From NCBI RefSeq assembly GCF_001612685.1, contig NZ_BDAY01000081.1, positions 1 to 55,588 of the forward strand: DNA of 55,588 nt. The letters run 5' to 3'. The translations under genes and the position numbers were made by a program. The notes under the pieces were generated by a model. That model was given only the letters and a program-made list of their open reading frames with translations. It searched no databases and had not been told where the DNA came from. Shown in pieces: positions 30,893 to 38,844 of this stretch. This stretch comes from Nocardia altamirensis NBRC 108246. GTDB taxonomy: Bacteria > Actinomycetota > Actinomycetes > Mycobacteriales > Mycobacteriaceae. Each line of letters opens with the position of its first letter. The first letter of the stretch is position 1.

Positions 30893-30965
30893 GCAGGTCA
30901 CATAGTCGCCGCCCGGCCACCACGGAATCGCTACGCGATGCAGGTCCACATAGTCGCCGCGCCCG
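30893..30965. repeat. Imperfect direct repeat between lpdA and the GGCT-like gene
   Basis: Two copies of GCAGGTC(C)ACATAGTCGCCGC followed by a CCCGG-containing end, starting at 30893 and 30940, 47 bp apart. The copies lie in the divergent promoter gap; they may be paired sites for one regulator or remnants of a duplication. Confidence 0.55.
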
Positions 30966-31038
30966 GAACGCGCCACAGGATTGCCGCATCTGGTCGGGAT
31001 AGAGTCGATCCCCGGATGTTATTGGCTACCCTTTGCTG

Positions 31039-31512
31039 GTGCCGATCTACGCCGCCTACGGGTCCAACATGGACTCAACCCAGATGCTCGAGCGCTGTCC
31101 GCACTCGCCCATGTCCGGAACGGGCTGGTTGGAGGGCTGGCGGCTCACCTTCGCTGGTGACGACATCGGGTGGGAAGGGCCGCTCGCGACGGTCGTCGAA
31201 GAACCAGGCGAACGAGTTTTCGTCGTGCTCTACGACGTATCCCCGGAAGACGAGCAGCGACTCGACCGTTGGGAAGGCTCGGACTTCGGTATCCACAAGA
31301 AGATCCGGCTACGCGTGACCCGCAGCGAAAGCGGCGCCGAACCGACACTGTCCTGGCTGTACGTGCTCGACGCGTACGAAGGCGGCCTTCCGTCAGCGCG
31401 CTACATCGGCGTCATCGCCGACGCGGCCGAAAAGGCCGGTGCGCCAGAGGACTACGTCCACTCGCTGCGAACCCGCAACAGCCGCAACGTCGGCCCAGGC
31501 AACTTCGGATAG
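31039..31512 (+). CDS. Gamma-glutamylcyclotransferase-like protein (Rv3304-type)
   Basis: About 157 aa from the GTG at 31039; a TTG at 31033 would add two residues. The N-terminal YAAYGSNMD is the signature of the GGCT/AIG2-like fold, with a possible catalytic acid in the VVEEPGERV region. Length and position next to lpdA match M. tuberculosis Rv3304 (159 aa). Reaction unproven. Confidence 0.8.
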   Translation: MPIYAAYGSNMDSTQMLERCPHSPMSGTGWLEGWRLTFAGDDIGWEGPLATVVEEPGERVFVVLYDVSPEDEQRLDRWEGSDFGIHKKIRLRVTRSESGAEPTLSWLYVLDAYEGGLPSARYIGVIADAAEKAGAPEDYVHSLRTRNSRNVGPGNFG

Positions 31513-31574
31513 TTTTTGGTCGCGTGACCGAGGCGTGGTTGCCCCTTAAAACTCGCTCCATGGTGGATACGACT

Positions 31575-31605
31575 AGTGGGCACCGATCTTTGATCGGTGC
31601 CCACT
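31575..31605. terminator. Bidirectional hairpin terminator
   Basis: Perfect 14-bp stem (31575-31588 and 31592-31605) with a TTT loop, between the convergent GGCT-like and amiA1-like genes (62 and 26 bp from the two stops). Confidence 0.8.
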
Positions 31606-31631
31606 TGTATGTCTCGGTCTTCGAGCGGGAT

Positions 31632-32897
31632 TCAGCTTTGTTCGGCGCTCAGCACGATGTTGCTCAGCACCCGCACGCCCACCGCGAGCGCACGCTCGTC
31701 GATGTCGAACGTGGGCTGATGCAGATCGAGCTGCTCGCCGTGCCCGGACCAGACGCCGAGGCGCGCCATCGCGCCCGGCACCTCCTCCAGGTACCACGAG
31801 AAGTCTTCGCCGCCACCGGATTGCATGGTGTCGGCCAGAGCGTCCGGGCCGATCCGGCGGATCGCGTCCTCGAACATCCTGGTGGACTGCTCGTCGTTGA
31901 CCACCGGCGGCACGCCGCGACGGTAGTTCAGCTGGTAGCGCACGCCGGTCGGGGCCAACAGGCCGTCGACGATCTCCCGCACCATCGGCTCCAGCAGCGA
32001 CCAGGTCGCGTGATCGCCGGTGCGGACCGTGCCGGTGAGCATGCCGGTCTGCGGAATCGCGTTGGGCGCCTTGCCTGCGCTGACCGCGCCCCACACCATG
32101 ACGGTGCTGGTCCGCGGATCGATGCGGCGGCTGAGCAGCCCGGGCAGCCCGGTGATCACGGTGCCGATCGCGTAGACCAGATCGCTGGTCAGATGCGGCC
32201 GCGAGGTGTGCCCGCCCGGCGAATCCAGGACCAGCTCGATCGTGTCGGCCGCCGAGGTGATCGCGCCGACGCGGACGCCGACCCGGCCGACCTCGAGGCG
32301 CGGATCGCAGTGCAGCGCGAAGATCCGCTCCACACCTTCCATCGCACCGGTGGCGACCACGTCGATCGCACCGCCTGGCATGACCTCCTCGGCAGGCTGG
32401 AACACCAGCCGCACGCCGACCGGCAGGTCGGGCACCTCGGACAACGCGAGCGCGGTGCCGAGCAGAATCGTGGTGTGGGCGTCGTGGCCGCAGGCATGCG
32501 AAACGCCGGGCACGGTGGAGGCGAAGCTGAGGCCGGTGAACTCCTGCAGTGGCAGCGCGTCCATGTCGGCACGCAAACCGATCCGCGGCCCGTCGGGCCC
32601 GATGTCGACGATCATCCCGGTGCCGCCGGGCAGCGGCTGCGGGGTGAGACCCGCCTTGATCAACCAGGACGAGACGAACTCGGTGGTGGCGAACTCGGTG
32701 CGCGAAAGTTCCGGGTTGGCGTGGATGTGCCTGCGCCACTGGACCAGGTCGACCATGTGCTCGGCCAGCCAGCCCTCGACCGCTGCATACCCCGTTACCG
32801 TGGTGTCCGGCATCGCGATGCTCCCAGCAGTGTCCGTGACTGCGCACGCTCCCGCTTGGCCAATCACGCGTCCCGCCGAACGGCCGGTCGTACTCAC
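31632..32897 (-). CDS. amiA1: M20-family amidohydrolase (AmiA1-like)
   Basis: 421 aa from the GTG at 32897, which has a perfect AGGAGGA site 6 nt upstream and a GTGA overlap with the preceding gene's stop. Start at the ATG 32813 would also have a GGGAG site, so the first 28 residues are uncertain. Zinc-type residues are in HACGHDAHT, and an EEV motif follows later. Family members hydrolyse N-acyl amino acids or related amides (IAA-amino acid hydrolase/hippurate hydrolase group); substrate unknown. Second gene of a coupled pair, matching Rv3305c-Rv3306c. Confidence 0.88.
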   Translation of the reverse strand: MSTTGRSAGRVIGQAGACAVTDTAGSIAMPDTTVTGYAAVEGWLAEHMVDLVQWRRHIHANPELSRTEFATTEFVSSWLIKAGLTPQPLPGGTGMIVDIGPDGPRIGLRADMDALPLQEFTGLSFASTVPGVSHACGHDAHTTILLGTALALSEVPDLPVGVRLVFQPAEEVMPGGAIDVVATGAMEGVERIFALHCDPRLEVGRVGVRVGAITSAADTIELVLDSPGGHTSRPHLTSDLVYAIGTVITGLPGLLSRRIDPRTSTVMVWGAVSAGKAPNAIPQTGMLTGTVRTGDHATWSLLEPMVREIVDGLLAPTGVRYQLNYRRGVPPVVNDEQSTRMFEDAIRRIGPDALADTMQSGGGEDFSWYLEEVPGAMARLGVWSGHGEQLDLHQPTFDIDERALAVGVRVLSNIVLSAEQS

Positions 32898-34132
32898 CGA
32901 AGTTCCTCCTGTCGTTGAACGAGCCGTTGCAACAACCTGTCTCTGTGTTCTCCATCGCCGGCGGCGGTGATCGCGGTACGCGCAAGTGCGAGCGCACCAT
33001 CGATGACCGCGCGATCCGCCGAGGCGTTGACACTCGCCGCGGCGAAATCTGGTTGGTGCGTCACCGCACCGCCGGCATCAATGCCGATAACCGGGTGTAT
33101 GCCCGGAATGACGTTGGTGACGTTTCCCATGTCTGTGCTTCCGAGCGGTCGCGCGGCCTCGAGCTCGGGTGCGATCGGCACTCGGCCCAATTTGGTTATC
33201 TGCTCGCGGTAGGCAAACAGTAACGCCGGATCGGGCGTCAGCTCGGTATATGTCGGTGCGACAGTCCGAATTTCCTGGGTGCAGCCGGTCGCGAGGGCAC
33301 CCGCCTCGAAACAAGCCGACGCTCGTCGCATCAGATCGTCGAGAGATGCGGAGTCGACTGCGCGTAGGTAATACAGCAGTTCCGCACGTCCGGGCACGAT
33401 GTTGGGGGCTACGCCACCATGGCCGACTATACCGTGAAGTTGCTGGCCAGGCTGAAGATGCTGACGTAGCAATCCAAGAGCAACCTGCGCGACGGTGATC
33501 GCGTCGCCCGCATTGCGTCCCAACTCCGGGGCGGCACTGGCGTGCGCCTCGCGGCCGTGGAACGTGATGGCCAGATCCGCCATCGCCAGCGAAGTCGCGC
33601 CGACGATGTCGAACGGGCCGGGATGCACCATCATCGCCATCGCGACGTCGTCGAACACGCCGTGCTCCAGCATCAGCACCTTGCCGCCGCCGCTTTCTTC
33701 GGCGGGCGTGCCCAATACGAGCACGGTCAGCCCGAGCGCATCGGCGACCTCGGCGAGGCCGAGCGCGGCGCCGACCGCCGACGCCGCGATGATGTTGTGC
33801 CCGCAGGCATGTCCCATCCCGGGCAGCGCGTCGTATTCCGCACAGATGCCGACGGTGAGCGGGCCGCTGCCGTACTGGGCGCGGAACGCGGTCGGCAACT
33901 CGGCGACGCCGGTCTCGATCTCGAAACCACGCTCGGCCAGCGGCCGGATGGTCTTGGCGACGCTGCGGGTCTCCTCGAACGCGAGCTCAGGTTCGGCGTG
34001 AATCGAATGCGACAGATCGATCAGCGCGTCGCCGACGGCCTTGATCGCCGCGTCCGACTGCTGCATCGCCTCGGCGCGCGCGACCTCGTGGTCGGTGCGC
34101 GATTCCTGGTGCCCGCTGCGCGGTGGTGGCAT
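32894..34132 (-). CDS. amiB1: M20-family amidohydrolase (AmiB1-like)
   Basis: 412 aa from the ATG at 34132; an ATG at 34066 (MQQSDAAIK) is the shorter alternative. Metal ligands in MGHACGHN, an EES in the middle, and HQPDFA near the C-terminus are consistent with M20D enzymes of the p-aminobenzoyl-glutamate/amidohydrolase group. It lies immediately upstream of, and overlaps, the AmiA1-like gene by 4 nt. The two may form a heteromer (as AbgA/AbgB do), which is inference. Confidence 0.88.
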   Translation of the reverse strand: MPPPRSGHQESRTDHEVARAEAMQQSDAAIKAVGDALIDLSHSIHAEPELAFEETRSVAKTIRPLAERGFEIETGVAELPTAFRAQYGSGPLTVGICAEYDALPGMGHACGHNIIAASAVGAALGLAEVADALGLTVLVLGTPAEESGGGKVLMLEHGVFDDVAMAMMVHPGPFDIVGATSLAMADLAITFHGREAHASAAPELGRNAGDAITVAQVALGLLRQHLQPGQQLHGIVGHGGVAPNIVPGRAELLYYLRAVDSASLDDLMRRASACFEAGALATGCTQEIRTVAPTYTELTPDPALLFAYREQITKLGRVPIAPELEAARPLGSTDMGNVTNVIPGIHPVIGIDAGGAVTHQPDFAAASVNASADRAVIDGALALARTAITAAGDGEHRDRLLQRLVQRQEELR

Positions 34133-34201
34133 GGAACACAGTGTTGCACTGCGCCGCAAACGCGGCGCGTCCATTACCGCCGCGTGCGCCGCACCAGCCG
34201 A

Positions 34202-34906
34202 TCAACCTGCGGCGAAGGCCAGATTCTCCGGTGTCGTCGGCACTGCGAGACCGGCCAGCGCCTTCGCGTGCAGCGCGCTCTTGATCACCGGCAGGTTCGG
34301 CTTGCGGTTGCCCGTCAATGCCGCGGCACGCGCGACCGCGGTCGCGAGCAACGACTCGGCCTCGGCCTTGCCGTCGACGATGCCTGCGGCGATCGCCTCG
34401 TCGGCCGGGTAGCGGTGGCCGGTCGTCATCGCCTGCACGCAGACCTGGTTGGACAGGCGCTCGGTCAGCAGCGCGTTCATGCCGACGGTGAACGGCATGC
34501 CGAGGTGCACCTCGGGCAGGCAGTAGAAGCCGCGGTCGGCGCGCATCACCCGGAAGTCGTGCGAGGTGGCGAGCATCGCGCCCGCGCCGAACGCATGGCC
34601 GTTGATCGCGGCGACCGTCGGCATCGGAAACTGCAGCAGCCGGGTGTAGAGCGAATGCACGCGATCCAGGTAGCTGTGCGTCTTGTCCAAGTTGCCGAAC
34701 AGCCAGTCGGTGTCGAGACCGTTGCTGTAGAACTTGCCGGTCGCCACCGTCACCAGCGCGGCGGGTCCCTCGGAGCTCTCGACCTTGTCCAGCACACTGT
34801 GGAACTCGTCGATCCAGTCCGGGTGGAAGCGGTTCTCGCTGTCGGTCTGCCCGTCGTTCCCGAGGTAGACGACGAACACTTCCCCTTCACGTTCCAGATA
34901 CGGCAT
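34202..34906 (-). CDS. Enoyl-CoA hydratase/isomerase family protein (crotonase fold)
   Basis: 234 aa from the ATG at 34906 (MPYLEREGEVFVV). The crotonase oxyanion segment AAINGHAFGAGAMLATSHDF is intact; the acyl-CoA hydration glutamate positions are not both obvious, so a hydratase, isomerase or hydrolase activity is possible. It is not at this place in M. tuberculosis as I recall it. Probably first gene of the transcript leading into the amidohydrolase pair (69-bp gap). Confidence 0.82.
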   Translation of the reverse strand: MPYLEREGEVFVVYLGNDGQTDSENRFHPDWIDEFHSVLDKVESSEGPAALVTVATGKFYSNGLDTDWLFGNLDKTHSYLDRVHSLYTRLLQFPMPTVAAINGHAFGAGAMLATSHDFRVMRADRGFYCLPEVHLGMPFTVGMNALLTERLSNQVCVQAMTTGHRYPADEAIAAGIVDGKAEAESLLATAVARAAALTGNRKPNLPVIKSALHAKALAGLAVPTTPENLAFAAG

Positions 34907-35032
34907 GCATGCAGCGTATCGGGCCCATCGCGGTTTCACTACTCGCGGGTAGGTACCTGACTCGGGGCCTACGAGAACCGGCGGCTCCGCGCCCGATCTC
35001 GACCACCACGGAGCGAGTCTTACGAGCGACCC

Positions 35033-35124
35033 GTTCGCGGCCGTCTCGCGGCCGAGCTGTCGAAGCGCATGCGCCGCAGGCGCGAGTCTCGACAGCTCGG
35101 ACGCGAGACTGAGGGGCCGCGAAC
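35033..35124. repeat. Large imperfect palindrome (about 92 bp) upstream of the purine phosphorylase gene
   Basis: Left arm 35033-35063 and right arm 35089-35124. Nested blocks pair: 35033-35042 with 35115-35124, 35043-35050 with 35102-35109, and 35052-35063 with 35089-35100, all perfect, with one mismatch and one 5-nt bulge. The 25-nt loop itself contains GCGCATGCGC. It lies in the 253-bp divergent gap between the crotonase gene and the purine phosphorylase gene and ends 35 bp before the latter's start. Confidence 0.8.
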
Positions 35125-35159
35125 AACGCCGCGGCCACGCGGCCAATAAGCTCTAGCTC

Positions 35160-35939
35160 ATGCTTGCCGAACAGGCCGCCGAGGCTATTGCCGAACGTAC
35201 TGGAGTGCCGCGTCATCGGGTCGCGGTGGTGTTGGGATCTGGCTGGCAGGAGGCGGCGGCGGAGATCGGTGAGCCGGTCGCGTCGGTGCCGATGCCTGAG
35301 CTGCCCGGATTCGGTAAGCCGAGCGCGCAGGGACACGGGGGCATGGTCCATTCGCTCACCGTCGGCGCGACGCCAACGCTGCTGCTGATGGGCCGTCAGC
35401 ACCTGTACGAGGGCTATCAGCCTGCCGACGTGGTGCATCCGGTGAGCGCGGCAATCGCCGCTGGCGCGGAGATCGTGCTGCTGACCAATGCCGCGGGCGG
35501 CATCCGCGATGGTTTGCGGGTCGGCGAGCCGGTGCTGATCAACGACCACCTGAATCTCACCGGCCGTACCCCGCTTACCGGTGCAAACTTCGTCGACCTC
35601 GTCGATGCCTGGGATCCCGAATTGCGTGCGCTGGCAAAGGAAGTCGACCCCACCCTGACCGAGGGGGTGTATGCGGGCCTGACCGGGCCGCAGTACGAGA
35701 CCCCTGCCGAGATCCGGATGTTGCGCACCATGGGCGCCGACCTGGTCGGCATGTCGACGGTGCTCGAGGCGATCGCCTGTCGCGGGCTCGGCGCACGGGT
35801 GCTCGGCATCTCGCTGGTGACCAACCTGGCCGCGGGTGTCACCGGCGGTCATCTCTCGCATGCCGAGGTGCTCGCCGAAGGTCACGCCGCCGCACCGCGA
35901 TTGGGCAAGCTGCTGCGCGGCGTGCTGGAACGGGTGTAG
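35160..35939 (+). CDS. punA: Purine nucleoside phosphorylase (trimeric type)
   Basis: Phosphorolysis of guanosine/inosine-type nucleosides in salvage. 259 aa. Family signatures: GSGWQEAA, the HGGMVHSL phosphate region, TNAAGGIRDGL, GPQYETPAEIRM and MGADLVGMSTVLEAI. Orthologous in place to Rv3307 (called deoD or punA). The stop codon is followed directly by the ATG of pmmB, so the pair is an operon. Confidence 0.94.
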   Translation: MLAEQAAEAIAERTGVPRHRVAVVLGSGWQEAAAEIGEPVASVPMPELPGFGKPSAQGHGGMVHSLTVGATPTLLLMGRQHLYEGYQPADVVHPVSAAIAAGAEIVLLTNAAGGIRDGLRVGEPVLINDHLNLTGRTPLTGANFVDLVDAWDPELRALAKEVDPTLTEGVYAGLTGPQYETPAEIRMLRTMGADLVGMSTVLEAIACRGLGARVLGISLVTNLAAGVTGGHLSHAEVLAEGHAAAPRLGKLLRGVLERV

Positions 35940-37436
35940 ATGCTGCGCTTCGGCACCGCCGGTTTGCGTGGACCGCTGCAAGACGGTCCGGACGGCATGA
36001 ACGTGACGACAGTCAGCAGGGCGACCGCAGGCATCGTCGAGTGGTTGCGCGGCCGGTGCCTCGGCGGCGGCGCGGTGATCGTCGGGCGCGACGCACGGCA
36101 CGGGTCCGCCGAGTTCGCTACGGCGACGGCGGAAATCTTTGCCGCGGCGAGCTTTCCGGTGACGTTGCTGCCGCGGCCGCTGCCGACACCCGTGGTCGCC
36201 TATGCGGTCCGTGCGCTCGGCGCCGTCGCGGGCGTGCAGATCACCGCGTCGCACAATCCGGCAGGCGACAACGGATACAAGGTCTATCTCGATGGCGGTT
36301 CGCAGCTGCTCGCCCCGGCCGACACCGAGATCGAGCGCTGCATCGACGCCGTCACCGAACCGGTGGACCGCACGCCGGTCGCCCCTGCCGATGACGAGAT
36401 CGTCGACAGCTACCTGACCCGGGTGGCCGCGCTGCCGTCGACGATCGGTGGTCCCGGTGCGCGGTCGGCTCTGCGGATCGCGCTCACGCCGTTGCACGGT
36501 GTCGGCGGCGATCTGGCGGTCCGCGCGCTCGCCGCGGCGGGGTTCACCGACGTGCACGTGGTCGAGGAGCAGTTCGAACCGGACCCCGACTTCCCCACCG
36601 TCGCCTTCCCCAACCCGGAGGAGCCTGGCGCCACCGATCTGCTGCTCGCCTTGGCCGCGCGGGTCGGCGCCGATGTGGCGCTCGCGCTCGACCCCGACGC
36701 CGACCGCTGCGCCGTGGGGATTCCGTTGCCGGACAACAGCTGGCGGATGCTGCGCGGCGACGAGACCGGCGTGCTGCTCGGCGATTGCGTACTGCGCACC
36801 GCACCGCAGGACGCGCTGGTGGCGACCACGATCGTCTCGTCGCGACTGCTGTCCAAGCTCGCGCAGGCCCGTGGCGCCCGTTACGCGGAGACCCTCACCG
36901 GCTTCAAATGGCTGGCCCGCGCAGGCGACGGCCTGGTGTACGCCTACGAGGAGGCGATCGGCCACTGCGTCGACCCGGCCACCGTCCGCGACAAGGACGG
37001 CATCTCGGCCGCCGTGCTCACCGCGGATCTGGTCGCGCGCCTGAAGTCGGCAGGCCGCACGCTGACCGACGTGCTCGACGACTACGCGGTCGAGTTCGGC
37101 CTGCACACCACCGATCAGGTGTCGCTGCGGCTGGACTCCGCAGCCGCTGCCGCGGACATGGTCGCCCGGCTGCGCAGTGACCCGCCGAGCCGGATCGCGG
37201 GCGAGCCGGTCGAGTACACCGATCAGCTTCAGGTCCGTGGCCGCATGCGCACCGACGCCCTGATCTTCGCGGGGCCGACCACCCGCCTGGTGGTCCGGCC
37301 GTCCGGCACCGAGCCCAAACTCAAGTGCTATCTAGAGGTCACCACACCCGTCGCGGACCCTGCCGCGCTGCCCGCGGCCAGAGCGGCTGCGGGAGAACGC
37401 CTTTCCGAACTGCGCAAGTTCTGCCTGGAGCTGTGA
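35940..37436 (+). CDS. pmmB: Phosphomannomutase/phosphoglucomutase family enzyme
   Basis: 498-aa alpha-D-phosphohexomutase. Phosphoserine loop TASHNPAGDNGYK, metal loop DPDADRC, sugar-specificity region YEEAIGHC and phosphate-binding VRPSGTEPKLK are all intact. May act on mannose, glucose or pentose phosphates; the nucleoside-phosphorylase operon would suit phosphopentomutase activity (ribose-1-phosphate to ribose-5-phosphate). Start ATG abuts the punA stop. Confidence 0.92.
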   Translation: MLRFGTAGLRGPLQDGPDGMNVTTVSRATAGIVEWLRGRCLGGGAVIVGRDARHGSAEFATATAEIFAAASFPVTLLPRPLPTPVVAYAVRALGAVAGVQITASHNPAGDNGYKVYLDGGSQLLAPADTEIERCIDAVTEPVDRTPVAPADDEIVDSYLTRVAALPSTIGGPGARSALRIALTPLHGVGGDLAVRALAAAGFTDVHVVEEQFEPDPDFPTVAFPNPEEPGATDLLLALAARVGADVALALDPDADRCAVGIPLPDNSWRMLRGDETGVLLGDCVLRTAPQDALVATTIVSSRLLSKLAQARGARYAETLTGFKWLARAGDGLVYAYEEAIGHCVDPATVRDKDGISAAVLTADLVARLKSAGRTLTDVLDDYAVEFGLHTTDQVSLRLDSAAAAADMVARLRSDPPSRIAGEPVEYTDQLQVRGRMRTDALIFAGPTTRLVVRPSGTEPKLKCYLEVTTPVADPAALPAARAAAGERLSELRKFCLEL

Positions 37437-37443
37437 TCAACCA

Positions 37444-37462
37444 GTCATCATCAGATGATGAC
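37444..37462. promoter_or_regulatory. Perfect palindrome overlapping the start of the zinc-ribbon gene
   Basis: Arms GTCATCATC and GATGATGAC around a single A. It covers the first two ATG codons of the 75-aa gene and sits 8 bp after the pmmB stop. It could be an RNA hairpin that masks translation or a protein site. Confidence 0.45.
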
Positions 37463-37682
37463 AGCGATGCACTGCACCCACTGTGGCGGACAGGGCCTGG
37501 AGCCGGGCTTCATCGAGGATTCGGGCGACAGTTCGCGTGGCCACGCGCGCTGGGTCGAGGGCCCGCTGGAAATCGGCTTCTGGGGCGCGAAACGCGCGGG
37601 CCGCGCGCACTGGCTGGTCGACGCCTTTCGCTGCAAGGACTGCGCCCACCTCCAGCTGTTCACCAGGCCGCAGGAGGAGTAA
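37455..37682 (+). CDS. Small zinc-ribbon protein
   Basis: 75 aa with a CxxC near the N-terminus (CTHC) and a second CxxC near the C-terminus (CKDC), a four-Cys zinc ribbon. In-frame ATGs at 37455, 37458 and 37467 are all possible. Function unknown; short zinc-ribbon proteins of this kind are common in actinobacteria. The start overlaps the palindrome at 37444-37462, and no good ribosome site is visible. Confidence 0.72.
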   Translation: MMTAMHCTHCGGQGLEPGFIEDSGDSSRGHARWVEGPLEIGFWGAKRAGRAHWLVDAFRCKDCAHLQLFTRPQEE

Positions 37683-37722
37683 GCGTCGCGTAGCGACTCG
37701 ATGAGGGGTGGTGGTCGGGCGA
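37683..37722 (+). repeat. Copy B of the short dispersed repeat
   Basis: AGCGTCGCGTAGCGACTC at 37683-37700 matches 17 of 18 bases of the copy in lhr (11592), with weaker similarity beyond. It starts immediately after the zinc-ribbon gene stop codon and could also fold as a hairpin between convergent genes. Confidence 0.45.
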
Positions 37723-37740
37723 CGGGTGGGCGAGACCGGT

Positions 37741-38364
37741 TCAGCGCGGGCCGAACTGGCGATCGCCCGCGTCGCCGAGCCCAGGGACGATGTAGGCGTT
37801 CTCGTTGAGGCCCGCGTCGATGGCGGCGGTGACCAGGCGCACCGGGTGACCGGACGCGGCAAGCGCCTCCACTCCCTGCGGCGCCGCGACGACGCAGACG
37901 GCGGTGATGTCGGTGGCGCCGCGGGCGGCGAGCAGGTCGAGGGTGTGGCGCATCGAGCCGCCGGTGGCCAGCATCGGGTCGAGGACGTAGACGGGGAGGT
38001 CGGCCAGGCTGTCGGGCAGTGACTCCATGTACGGGACCGGCTGGTGGGTGTCCTCGTCGCGGGCGATGCCGACGAACCCGACCCTGGCATCGGGGATCAA
38101 CTGGGCCGCCGCGTCGACCATGCCGAGGCCTGCCCGCAGCACCGGAACGAGCAGCGGTGGCTGCGCGAGCCGGACGCCCTCGGTGACCTCGACCGGCGTG
38201 GTGACCTCGAACCGCGACACCGGCGCCTCGCGCAGTGCCTCGTAGATGAGAATGCCGGTGAGGTCGCGCAGCGCGGCGCGGAAGGCGGAGTTGTCCGTCC
38301 GTTCGTCTCGCATCGTGGTCAACAGGGTGGCGGCGAGCGGATGGTCCACGGTGTGAGTACGCAT
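37741..38364 (-). CDS. upp: Uracil phosphoribosyltransferase
   Basis: Converts uracil and PRPP to UMP. 207 aa, normal length. PRPP loop VLDPMLATGGSM, the uracil-binding GLGDAGDRQFG near the C-terminus, and PVLRAGLGMVDAA are all present. Position between pmmB and the satS region matches Rv3309c. Divergent from the type VII cassette. Confidence 0.95.
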   Translation of the reverse strand: MRTHTVDHPLAATLLTTMRDERTDNSAFRAALRDLTGILIYEALREAPVSRFEVTTPVEVTEGVRLAQPPLLVPVLRAGLGMVDAAAQLIPDARVGFVGIARDEDTHQPVPYMESLPDSLADLPVYVLDPMLATGGSMRHTLDLLAARGATDITAVCVVAAPQGVEALAASGHPVRLVTAAIDAGLNENAYIVPGLGDAGDRQFGPR

Positions 38365-38516
38365 GAGGGAACGATAAAGTCATCGTGGGTCCGCCGCCGA
38401 CGCTGCGTCGCGAAAGTTTTTTCGCCTCGGTGGGAACCGAAGGGGAAGCACGCGCGTCGAACCAAGTGGATGACGTACTCTGCCTGGGAACAACAGATCA
38501 GATGGGGGAAGCTCTG

Positions 38517-38840
38517 ATGCGGAAGATGTCTGCGGACACCGAGGGCATCGCAGCCTATGGCGCGACCGCCCATACGATGGCCGGGGAGTTGGCCGCGGCC
38601 GGGGTGAGCGCCGCGGCCGCAGAGCCTGCGCTGCTCGGACCGATCATGGGGCTGATCGGTGGGGATTTCATGGCCGCCTATGCCGCGGCGCACGCTGGGC
38701 AGGTGGCCGCCATCGGGCAGCTGTCCGCCGTACTCACCAGCGTGGGTGGCGCCGCGACCGGTGCGGCGACGGTGCTCAGCGAGACGGACTTGAACAACGC
38801 GGGATCGCTGCACGGCGCGGTCACCGAAGTGGACGGGTGA
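38517..38840 (+). CDS. ESX-1/EspC-like type VII secretion target
   Basis: 107 aa from the ATG at 38517, preceded by GGGGGAA. Helical, Ala-rich, with an N-terminus MSADTEGIAAYGATAHTMAG resembling the EspC/PF10824 type VII secretion target family. No Sec signal peptide, no WXG motif. First gene of a compact operon (4-nt spacing to the next gene). Assignment rests on N-terminal pattern and context, so treat as probable. Confidence 0.65.
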   Translation: MRKMSADTEGIAAYGATAHTMAGELAAAGVSAAAAEPALLGPIMGLIGGDFMAAYAAAHAGQVAAIGQLSAVLTSVGGAATGAATVLSETDLNNAGSLHGAVTEVDG

Positions 38841-38844
38841 GCCT

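Noticed and set aside
34887..37106. A 739-codon minus frame across the purine phosphorylase and pmmB genes
   Set aside because: Antisense shadow; the + strand genes have complete motifs.
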